In this document: in pieces, positions 57,715 through 64,000 of the stretch
How positions within the stretch are numbered: position 1 is the first letter of the stretch
Layout of the letters: each line of letters opens with the position of its first letter
Origin: Bradyrhizobium sp. OK095
GTDB lineage: Bacteria; Pseudomonadota; Alphaproteobacteria; Rhizobiales; Xanthobacteraceae
Assembly: GCF_900109945.1 (NCBI RefSeq)
Contig: NZ_FOBX01000006.1
Coordinates: forward strand, 310,001 to 374,000
DNA: 64,000 bases
Direction: 5' to 3'
Notes under the pieces: model-generated
What the model was told of the DNA's origin: nothing
Databases searched by the model: none
The model's input: only the letters and a program-made list of their open reading frames with translations
Position numbers and translations under genes: made by a program

Positions 57715-58494
57715 TCAGGAGCCGAATTGCTCGCGCAGAATCCGCTCTTCCAGGCTGTGGCCGGGGTCGAACAGCATTCGCATCGAGATGGTTTTGTCGA
57801 TCAGGACCTCGACGCGGCGGACGTCGCGGACCTCATCGTGGTCGGCGACCGCCGCCACGGGGCGCTTGTCGCCCTCCAGCACCTCAATCACGACATAGGC
57901 TGTGTTGGGCAGCAGCGCGCCGCGCCAGCGGCGCGGGCGGAAGGCGCTGATCGGCGTCAGCGCCAGCAGCGCCGCGTTGATCGGCAGGATCGGTCCCTGC
58001 GCGGACAGATTATAGGCCGTCGAGCCCGCCGGTGTCGCCACCATGATGCCGTCGGCGATCAGCTCGGGCATACGCTCGCGCTCGTCGATCAAGATGCGCA
58101 GGCGTGCGGCCTGGTAGGTCTGCCGGAACAGCGCGACCTCGTTGATGGCGTGATGCAGATGGACGCGGTCGTTGACGTCGGTCGCGCGCATCAGAAGCGG
58201 GTTGATCTCGGATTCATGCGCCGCCTCGAGGCGGGCCCGCAGATCGACCGTCGAGTACTCGTTCATCAGGAAGCCGACGGTGCCGCGGTGCATGCCGTAG
58301 ATCGGCTTTCCCGTGTGCATGTGCTGGTGCAGCGTCTGGAGCATCAGCCCGTCGCCGCCGAGCGCGACGACGATGTCGGCTTCCTCGGGGTCGCAATTGC
58401 CATGCTCCCGGGTGAGCTGGCCGATGGCGGCCTGCGCCTCGCTGCTTGGGCTCGCGACGAAGGCGATCCGGTCGTATCGCGCTGGCTTGGTCAT
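57715..58494 (-). CDS. nadK: NAD kinase
   Basis: Phosphorylates NAD to NADP. 259 residues; the diacylglycerol-kinase-like fold has VVALGGDGLMLQTLHQHM (GGDG), the NE/D motif in HHAINEVALFRQ, and TPAGSTAYNLSAQGPILP. The ATG at 58494 (MTKPARYDRIAF) is the natural start; a longer frame adds an unrelated Arg-rich extension. Convergent with the lipoprotein gene. Confidence 0.96.
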   Translation of the reverse strand: MTKPARYDRIAFVASPSSEAQAAIGQLTREHGNCDPEEADIVVALGGDGLMLQTLHQHMHTGKPIYGMHRGTVGFLMNEYSTVDLRARLEAAHESEINPLLMRATDVNDRVHLHHAINEVALFRQTYQAARLRILIDERERMPELIADGIMVATPAGSTAYNLSAQGPILPINAALLALTPISAFRPRRWRGALLPNTAYVVIEVLEGDKRPVAAVADHDEVRDVRRVEVLIDKTISMRMLFDPGHSLEERILREQFGS

Positions 58495-58675
58495 GGCTTC
58501 CGGGCAGGGCCGCTGGCTGGAGAAAGTCCGCCGCGCTCGTCTATACGACCTTGGCCTGTATTGTCGAGGCCGGCCTCTCCCGGCGCCGGCAGCCCGGTGA
58601 TCCCCCAAACCGTCGCAATTCCTCGCTAGCCTTCCGGTGCGCACCGGCTCTCACGGCCGGGCAGGGAGAACGATC

Positions 58676-60232
58676 ATGGTCACGAGCTTGCCGCTGTTCC
58701 GCCGCGCTTCCCTGGTGCTGGCAGTATCGGCTTTTGCGCTCGCAGGCTTTGCGCGCGCGGACGATCCACCGCAGCCGCGCGCCGAGACGACCGCGCCAGC
58801 CGGACAGAAGGGCGGACGCGGCGGTGGCGCGCAGAATTCACCGTCCACCGCTGAGCCGCACCGTCTGCCCTCGGATTCGACCACGAAGCAGACGCTCGAT
58901 TTGCCCGGTCGCACCCTCAACTTCGCCGCGACCGCCGGGTCGATCCGCGTGTTCGACGGCAAGGGCGAGCCGCTGGCCGACATCGCCTATACGTCCTACG
59001 AGCTCGACGGCGCCGACCGCGCGACGCGCCCCGTGACGTTCCTGTTCAACGGCGGACCCGGCGCGTCTTCGGCATGGCTCCAGTTCGGCGCGGCCGGGCC
59101 GTGGCGGCTGCCGCTCGATGGCGAGGCGCTGTCGCCGTCGGCCTCGCCCGAGGTGAAGCCGAATGCGGAGACCTGGCTCGACTTCACCGACCTCGTCTTC
59201 ATCGACCCTGTTAGCACCGGCTACAGCCGCTTCATCGCCAGCGGCGAGGACGCGCGAAAATCCTTCTACTCCGTCGACGGCGACGTCAATTCGATCGCGC
59301 TGGTGATCCGCCGCTGGCTCGAGAAACATGATCGACTGACATCGCCGAAATACGTCGCCGGCGAAAGCTATGGCGGCATCCGCGGGCCGAAGGTGGTGCG
59401 CCAGTTGCAGCTCCAGCATGGCGTCGGCGTCAGGGGATTGATCCTGGTGTCGCCGCTGCTCGACTTCCGCGAATTCACCGGCACGAGCCTCCTGCAATAT
59501 GTCGCGACGCTGCCGAGCTATGTGGCGGTGGCGCGCGAGGCCAAAGGTCCGGTCAAGCGCGCCGATCTCGCCGATGTCGAGGCTTACGCGCGCGGCGAGT
59601 TCCTGGCTGATCTCGTCAAAGGCGAGGCGGACAAGGAGGCGACCAACCGTCTTGCCGACAAGGTCGCCGAGCTCACCGGTATCGACCAGGCGGTGAGCCG
59701 CAGGCTTGCCGGCCGCTTCGACGTCGGTGAATTCCGCCGTGAGCTCGACCGGAGGAACGGCAAGGTGACGGGACGCTACGACGCCTCTGTGCGCGGCTTC
59801 GATCCATATCCGGATTCGAGCAGCTCCCGTTTCGGCGATCCCTCGGGCGACGCGCTTCAGGCGCCGTTGACCAGTGCCGCGGTTGACGTCCTCTCGCGAA
59901 AACTCAACTGGCGGCCGGACGGCTCCTATGAAGTGCTGAACGGCGCCGTCGAGGGCAATTGGGATTTCGGCCGTGGCATCAACCCGCCGCAATCAGTGTC
60001 GGAGCTACGCCAGATCCTCGCCACCGACGCCAAGCTGAACGTGCTGGTCGCGCACGGCCTGTTCGATCTCGCCACGCCCTATTTCGGATCAAAGCGGGTG
60101 CTCGACCAATTGCCCGCGTTTGCGACGCAGCGGGTGAAATTCGTGGTCTACCCCGGCGGCCACATGTTCTATTCGCGCGACGGCTCGCGGCAGGCGTTTC
60201 GCGGCGAGGTCGAGGCGCTGATCAGGGAGTAG
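58676..60232 (+). CDS. periplasmic S10-family serine carboxypeptidase
   Basis: 518 residues. Signal peptide 1-24 (ending GFARAD). The serine-carboxypeptidase core includes LFNGGPGASSAWLQFGAAGP (Cys of the yeast enzyme replaced by Ala), the nucleophile GESYGGIRGP, and the late Asp/His regions VLVAHGLFDLATP and YPGGHMFYSRDGSR. An acidic/basic linker region of about 60 residues is inserted. GGGAGA precedes the ATG at 58676. Its last 11 bases overlap the end of a class-C-type hydrolase gene. Confidence 0.93.
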   Translation: MVTSLPLFRRASLVLAVSAFALAGFARADDPPQPRAETTAPAGQKGGRGGGAQNSPSTAEPHRLPSDSTTKQTLDLPGRTLNFAATAGSIRVFDGKGEPLADIAYTSYELDGADRATRPVTFLFNGGPGASSAWLQFGAAGPWRLPLDGEALSPSASPEVKPNAETWLDFTDLVFIDPVSTGYSRFIASGEDARKSFYSVDGDVNSIALVIRRWLEKHDRLTSPKYVAGESYGGIRGPKVVRQLQLQHGVGVRGLILVSPLLDFREFTGTSLLQYVATLPSYVAVAREAKGPVKRADLADVEAYARGEFLADLVKGEADKEATNRLADKVAELTGIDQAVSRRLAGRFDVGEFRRELDRRNGKVTGRYDASVRGFDPYPDSSSSRFGDPSGDALQAPLTSAAVDVLSRKLNWRPDGSYEVLNGAVEGNWDFGRGINPPQSVSELRQILATDAKLNVLVAHGLFDLATPYFGSKRVLDQLPAFATQRVKFVVYPGGHMFYSRDGSRQAFRGEVEALIRE

Positions 60233-61607
60233 GGCGCCGCTTGCGCGGTGGGTAGCGCCGCGCGATCTCGCGCGCCACGACGCTCGCCGGCTTGATGTTG
60301 GCTCCGCCAAGCCAGATGTCGCTCACCTTGCCGCGCTTGTCGCGGACGCGGCGCACCGGCTCGCCATGGCTGGAATAGCCGGCCGCCCAGGCGAGCTTGC
60401 CGGTGTTGCGACCGGTGACCTCGATCTCGGCGGCATCCATGAACGGGTTGTTGAACTGCGGATTGGCGACCAGCACCCGGTTGCCCATCGGCACGAGGTC
60501 CGCGGCGCCCCAGATCGTCCACCAGCGGCCGGTCCAGTCGCGCACGCGGCGGTCGGGTGCGCCGCGCGTTTTGAAGATGCGTAAAATCTGCATCGCGCCG
60601 TCCATCCAGAACGGGGCTGCGCCGTCGATGGAGTTGCTGAGAATGCTGATCGCGAGCTCGCATTCAGGAATGGAGCAGGTCCGGGAGATGTAGCCCTGAA
60701 AGCCGCCGCCATGGCCGAACCAGTCCCAGCCATCGGTCTTCCCGGCGTTGACGCCTAAACCGTAATAGCCCTCGAAGCTTTGCGGGACGCGCCAGTGATG
60801 CCGTGTCATCTCGCGGCGGCTCGCGACCGACAGCATGCTCTTTCTGGCATTGGGTGCGAGCTGCGCGAAGAAGCGCGCCGTGTCGGCGGCGGTGGCGACG
60901 AAGCCCGCGGCGGATGCCATCGCATGAGCAGGATTGTCGCCGGGGATCACGCAGCGCTCGCCCAGCGGCAGTTTTCGCGTGTGGCCACGCGCAAACGATG
61001 CGCCCTTGGGAAGCGGCGCGTCCGGCTCCGTCTCGCGCAAGCCCGCGGGCTCGATGATCTCGCGCTTGATCCAGACCGGGTAGGGCTCCTTCGTGACGGC
61101 TTCGATGACAAGACCGATCAGGCCAAAGCCGTGATTGGAATATTTGAAGCGTGTGCCGGGCTCGATTGCGGTGGGAAGTTTCAATTCCGCAAGCAGCTCC
61201 CTGGCGTCGAGATAGGGGCGGCTGTCGATGAACTGGCCGGAATCGGCGCCGTCGCGCGTCAGCCCCGCGCTGTGCGAGAGCAGCTGCGCGATCGTGGTCT
61301 CGGCAACGCGCGGATGCAGGCCGCTGACGTATTGACCAACGGAATCGTCGAGCCTGATCTTGCGCTGCTCGCGCAGCTTCATGATGCCGGCCGAAGAAAA
61401 ACTCTTCGAGTGCGAGGCGATGCGGAAGCGGTGGCGCGGGGTGAGCTTTTCGCCGGTGTCGAGGTTGGCGAGGCCGAACGCATGCTCGGCGACGACTTCG
61501 CCGCGATGGACGAAGGCGACGATGACGCCCGGCTGCTGGATTGTCGCGTGCTGGAATTCGATCCAGGAGCCGATGTAGTCGATCGCGGATCGCAGCCAAT
61601 TGTCCAT
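60222..61607 (-). CDS. serine hydrolase of the class C beta-lactamase / D-aminopeptidase family
   Basis: 461 residues. S-x-x-K in RIASHSKSFSS, Y-S-N in FKYSNHGFGLIG, and the H-G-G-G region FGHGGGFQGYISRTC are all present. The last 120 residues form a beta-rich C-terminal domain (DRRVRDWTGRWWTIWGAADLVPMGNRVLVANPQ) as in D-aminopeptidases and the fungal-type EstB group. No obvious signal peptide with the ATG at 61607; the longer frame adds only a short basic extension. Its 3' end overlaps the S10 gene by 11 bases. Confidence 0.9.
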   Translation of the reverse strand: MDNWLRSAIDYIGSWIEFQHATIQQPGVIVAFVHRGEVVAEHAFGLANLDTGEKLTPRHRFRIASHSKSFSSAGIMKLREQRKIRLDDSVGQYVSGLHPRVAETTIAQLLSHSAGLTRDGADSGQFIDSRPYLDARELLAELKLPTAIEPGTRFKYSNHGFGLIGLVIEAVTKEPYPVWIKREIIEPAGLRETEPDAPLPKGASFARGHTRKLPLGERCVIPGDNPAHAMASAAGFVATAADTARFFAQLAPNARKSMLSVASRREMTRHHWRVPQSFEGYYGLGVNAGKTDGWDWFGHGGGFQGYISRTCSIPECELAISILSNSIDGAAPFWMDGAMQILRIFKTRGAPDRRVRDWTGRWWTIWGAADLVPMGNRVLVANPQFNNPFMDAAEIEVTGRNTGKLAWAAGYSSHGEPVRRVRDKRGKVSDIWLGGANIKPASVVAREIARRYPPRKRRPTP

Positions 61608-61660
61608 TGCGCACCAATTTGCGAGGGGAAGATTGGTGCGAGAGGCTAGCCGAGAAAGCG

Positions 61661-61693
61661 GAACGGGCACAACCCGCAAGGTTGTGCCCGTTC
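61661..61693. terminator. terminator hairpin between the serine hydrolase and TPR genes
   Basis: GAACGGGCACAAC (61661-61673) and its exact complement (61681-61693) form a 13-bp stem with a CCGCAAG loop. It sits 25 bases downstream of the TPR stop codon; the following T content is modest. Confidence 0.75.
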
Positions 61694-61717
61694 GCTCTAG
61701 ATCGAAGATGCGATGTC

Positions 61718-62260
61718 TCAGTAGACGAGCGTCGCGCCGGTCGGCTTGTCGAGCGCGGCGGCGAGCGAGCGATACTCGGAGCTGTCGGTGCCGGCGAGCG
61801 AGGCGATCTTGTTGAGATGATACTGCGCCTGCTCACGGTTGCCCTGCTCGAGTTGCCAGAGGCCGTAATACTGCCAGGTGCGGACGTGGTTCGGATCGTC
61901 CTTGAGCGCCAGCTCGTAATAGATCTTCGACGACTGGTAATCGCCGATCTTGCGATAGGAGTACCCGATCAGGTTCGCGACGTCGGCGACGTCGTTGCGC
62001 TCGAGCGACTTCAGCTGGCCGATCGCGCCGGTGTAGTCGTGGTTGTCGTAGATCGTGGTGTAGGCGGTGCGATAGGCCGCGAGGAATTTCGGATCGCTGA
62101 TGGAGGAGCTCTTCTTCTTGCCCTTCTTGGACGAAGAGTCCGACTTCGGGGGCGACGAAGGCTCGTCACTGCCGGCGGCGTAAGCGCTGGACAGTACGGG
62201 CGCGACCGCCAGCGTCATGGCGACAAGTCCCGGCACTACAAGCATTGAGAGTTTGCGCAT
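61718..62260 (-). CDS. secreted TPR protein
   Basis: 180 residues. Signal peptide 1-29 (ending SSAYAAG). A Ser/Lys/Pro-rich linker precedes three tetratricopeptide repeats (about 60-165) whose sequences DVANLIGYSYRKIGDYQSSKIYYELALKDDPNHVRTWQYYGLWQLEQGNREQAQYHLNKI are textbook TPRs for protein-protein interaction. Probable periplasmic adaptor; partner unknown. Confidence 0.88.
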   Translation of the reverse strand: MRKLSMLVVPGLVAMTLAVAPVLSSAYAAGSDEPSSPPKSDSSSKKGKKKSSSISDPKFLAAYRTAYTTIYDNHDYTGAIGQLKSLERNDVADVANLIGYSYRKIGDYQSSKIYYELALKDDPNHVRTWQYYGLWQLEQGNREQAQYHLNKIASLAGTDSSEYRSLAAALDKPTGATLVY

Positions 62261-62511
62261 CTAAGTTCTCCCGTATGGAACGTGGCGATCCTACACGATT
62301 GCCCAAAGACCGGAACACCCATGGGGCAAAAACATTCCCGCATCGCACGATCTATTCACCCCGGCGCAGATGACAAACTTGTCATCCAGATGAACGGAAG
62401 CCTGCAATCGGCTTCAGACTGGGTTCAGCGCGCCTCCCCTAGGCTCACACCTATGATCGAAGGGTCGGCAAGAGGGCGCCGCCTCAAGATCCTTCCAAGA
62501 GGAGACACACC
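62261..62511. other. promoter region between the TPR and Lys/Ala-rich genes
   Basis: About 250 bases of divergent upstream sequence. GGAAC-N16-CATT at 62307 or thereabouts differs by one base from the EcfG consensus but is 200 bases from the gene. No gene is seen. Confidence 0.4.
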
Positions 62512-62910
62512 ATGTTGAAGACCATTTCCGCAGCCTTGCTCGCCGCTTCCGTGATCGCAGCCCCGGCCTTCGCGGCCGAGGCCGGCAAGACCACCACGAC
62601 CACGCCGGTGATCAAGGCCGACCAGAGCCAGACCAAGGTGTCGACCACCGCCGCGAAGCCGGATGCCGGCGTCAAGGCCGATGCCAAAACCTCCGCCGTG
62701 AAGGCTTCCGATACGAAGCCCGCCGACGTCAAGGCGGACGCCAAGGTCGACACCAAGTCGAAGGCGATGAACGCGAACGCGGCGGTCACCCCCGACGAGC
62801 ACAAGACCGTGCGCACCCATCGTCACCACTACAAGCATCTGTCGGCCAAGAAGTCGCTGAAGGCGCAGCCGGACATGACCAAGCCGGTGACCATCGAGAA
62901 GCGCAGCTAA
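62512..62910 (+). CDS. small secreted Lys/Ala/Thr-rich protein
   Basis: 132 residues. Signal peptide 1-21 (ending PAFAAE). The mature part is low complexity with repeated V-K-A-D-A-K blocks, an H-rich patch (THRHHYKH) and a basic end; the composition recalls acid-shock or anhydrobiosis-type periplasmic proteins, but no family can be named. AGAGGAGA precedes the ATG at 62512. Confidence 0.75.
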   Translation: MLKTISAALLAASVIAAPAFAAEAGKTTTTTPVIKADQSQTKVSTTAAKPDAGVKADAKTSAVKASDTKPADVKADAKVDTKSKAMNANAAVTPDEHKTVRTHRHHYKHLSAKKSLKAQPDMTKPVTIEKRS

Positions 62911-63224
62911 CGACTGATCCCGCGCGGCGGCATCCAGCATTGCCCCGCTGCCGCGCGCGGACTTCAGGCCCGGCCCGTTCGTCATGCCTCGTGCGAAAGC
63001 GCGAGGTGCTGGCGGCGGGCCGGTGCGTTTCGCGAGCCCAAACAAAAACCGCGAAAACAACCCCATGCACAGTAGCCGGTGTCAGCTGAATCAATGGCTT
63101 GATGGCGTTGTATTGCGGATTTTGCGAATCCGTTGACACGTCGGGCAAAACACCTCTAGACATGCATCATTGCAACCTTGGGCTGGAACGTCTTCCGAGT
63201 CTGTTCGAGCGGAGAGCGTGAGCT
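62911..63224. other. intergenic region with a copy of repeat F
   Basis: 314 bases without a recognised gene. It contains repeat F copy 2 at 63135-63154. Nothing else stands out. Confidence 0.5.
63135..63154. repeat. short dispersed repeat, family F, copy 2
   Basis: GACACGTCGGGCAAAACACC, one base different from the copy at 30801-30820. Confidence 0.6.
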
Positions 63225-63659
63225 GTGGGGCGATCGGCGAAACGTGCGGTGAGCTTGGTCTTGATCCTAGCATTGCCGCTGGCGCTGGCGGGCTGTTTTG
63301 GCAGCGACGGTGACCGCCCATCCCTGATGGAGGGGACCCAGGCCGGAGGGCCGCAGCCGTTTCCCGACAATTTCCGCAGTGACACGCTGGCCTTGATGCG
63401 CAGCTATCTGAACAATCCCGTCGGCGTACGCGAGGCCAGCATGGCCGAGCCGGTGCTGCGCGAGATCGGCGGGCGGCAGTTCTACGTGAGCTGCCTGCGC
63501 TTCACCCCGCGTGAGACTGACGGCAGTTACAAGGGCGTTCGGGAGCGCGCCGTGATCTTCGTCAACGGACGGGCGGACCGCGTCTTTGACCGCGCTGGCG
63601 AACTCTGCACCGGCGCGGTTTACGCACCCTTTCCGGAACTTGAAAAGATGACGCGGTAG
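63225..63659 (+). CDS. lipoprotein of unknown function
   Basis: 144 residues. Lipobox LALAGCFG gives an acylated Cys about residue 24. The mature domain carries FRSDTLALMRSYLNNPVGVREASMAEPVLREIGGRQFYVSCLRFTPRETDGSYKGVRERAVIFVNGRADRVFDRAGELC, a pattern seen in other rhizobial lipoproteins, with two cysteines that may pair. The start is GTG at 63225 with GGAGAG upstream. Confidence 0.82.
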   Translation: MGRSAKRAVSLVLILALPLALAGCFGSDGDRPSLMEGTQAGGPQPFPDNFRSDTLALMRSYLNNPVGVREASMAEPVLREIGGRQFYVSCLRFTPRETDGSYKGVRERAVIFVNGRADRVFDRAGELCTGAVYAPFPELEKMTR

Positions 63660-63961
63660 CGCAAAGCCCGCCTTCATCGCCCGGTGCTAGAACAGAGGCC
63701 ACCGGAGCCGCTGGATCACATTTCGGCGAGCTTTGAACGGGGTGGTTTGCCTCGCGACAAATCGTTACGGCAGGCCTCGTAACAGGCAGGCCTTGCGCCC
63801 ACCATAATATGTGTCGGCGCAAGCAGACGTGACGGAACAAAATCGCGTTGTTGCCGCCCTGTCACAGTTACGAACGATCAACGTTCCGGCATCGCCGCGA
63901 AGCAACCCAATTCACGCCACGTTGTTTCCTGAGTGTCGTAAATGAAAGAACGGGGATGACC
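63660..63961. other. intergenic region before the last, truncated gene
   Basis: 302 bases without a recognised gene. GGCAGGCCT occurs twice in tandem around 63771-63795, and an AT-rich stretch with ATAATAT lies at 63802-63812, which could be the promoter of the next gene. Confidence 0.45.
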
Positions 63962-64000
63962 ATGAAGACGATTTTGCTCGGTGCAGCAGCTTTGCTGGCG
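63962..64000 (+). CDS. start of an exported protein (truncated by the window edge)
   Basis: Only MKTILLGAAALLA is visible, which is the beginning of a signal peptide. An ATG two codons earlier (63956) is also possible. The rest lies outside the window, so no function can be assigned. Confidence 0.55.
   Translation, partial: MKTILLGAAALLA

Noticed and set aside
62307..62332. GGAAC-N16-CATT as an EcfG promoter of the Lys/Ala-rich gene
   Set aside because: One mismatch in the -10 element and a distance of about 180 bases from the start codon.

Overview
The window looks like a stretch of core chromosome from a high-GC alphaproteobacterium, most probably Bradyrhizobium or a close relative. This is an inference from gene families typical of that group (DUF2336, PAS_5, a BTLCP cysteine peptidase, an IscU-like scaffold beside folE and hisI), from CtrA-type and EcfG-type promoter motifs, and from several families of small palindromic intergenic repeats. 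No rRNA, tRNA, CRISPR array, insertion sequence, phage gene or conjugation gene was seen. About 66 protein genes are supported, including one cut off at each edge of the window.

Layout. 1-1.9 kb: ATP-binding subunit of a polyamine-type ABC importer (truncated), a divergent GntR/FCD regulator and a tiny membrane protein. 2.2-7.3 kb: glutaminase, a 14-TM drug/H+ antiporter, an Arg/Trp-rich exported peptide, HdeD and a periplasmic amidohydrolase, all on the + strand. 7.6-11.2 kb: a CYTH-CHAD protein with a perfect Pho box at its 5' end, a LapG-family cysteine peptidase and a double-PilZ protein. 11.2-17.7 kb: two MFS carriers, a LysE exporter, a zinc dehydrogenase with a DUF5680 partner, a VOC protein and a small membrane protein. 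17.7-30.8 kb: cupin, DbpA-like DEAD-box helicase, GNAT, PAS_5, rhomboid protease, CBS-pair protein, patatin, aldo-keto reductase, and an oxidoreductase with a divergent LysR regulator. 31.7-44.8 kb: GGDEF-EAL protein, class-C-type serine hydrolase, nitroreductase, thrS, MFS carrier, GrlR-like protein, alpha/beta hydrolase, and an APC permease coupled to a secreted protein. 44.8-48.6 kb: XRE-cupin regulator divergent from an MFS-MOSC-reductase operon. 48.6-52.3 kb: EcfG-type small protein, yidD, a ClpP-like periplasmic protein, IscU-like scaffold, folE, hisI. 52.4-57.7 kb: lytic transglycosylase, DUF2336 protein, response regulator plus Hpt protein, a DUF2975/HTH pair and a lipoprotein. 57.7-64 kb: nadK, S10 peptidase, a second class-C-type hydrolase, TPR protein, and small secreted proteins and lipoproteins.

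Most genes are housekeeping, transport or stress functions in short operons. No large undescribed multi-gene system stands out. The observations most worth following are regulatory: a perfect Pho box inside the presumed N-terminus of the CYTH-CHAD (polyphosphate-related) gene; two exact CtrA boxes, one before a likely small RNA and rhomboid gene and one before a murein hydrolase - DUF2336 - Hpt/response-regulator neighbourhood; an EcfG-type promoter before a 70-residue membrane protein; a switch-like leader before glutaminase; and an oxygenase-reductase operon with no oxygenase. Six intergenic repeat families also occur, and the edge of one of them supplies the stop codon of lysE.
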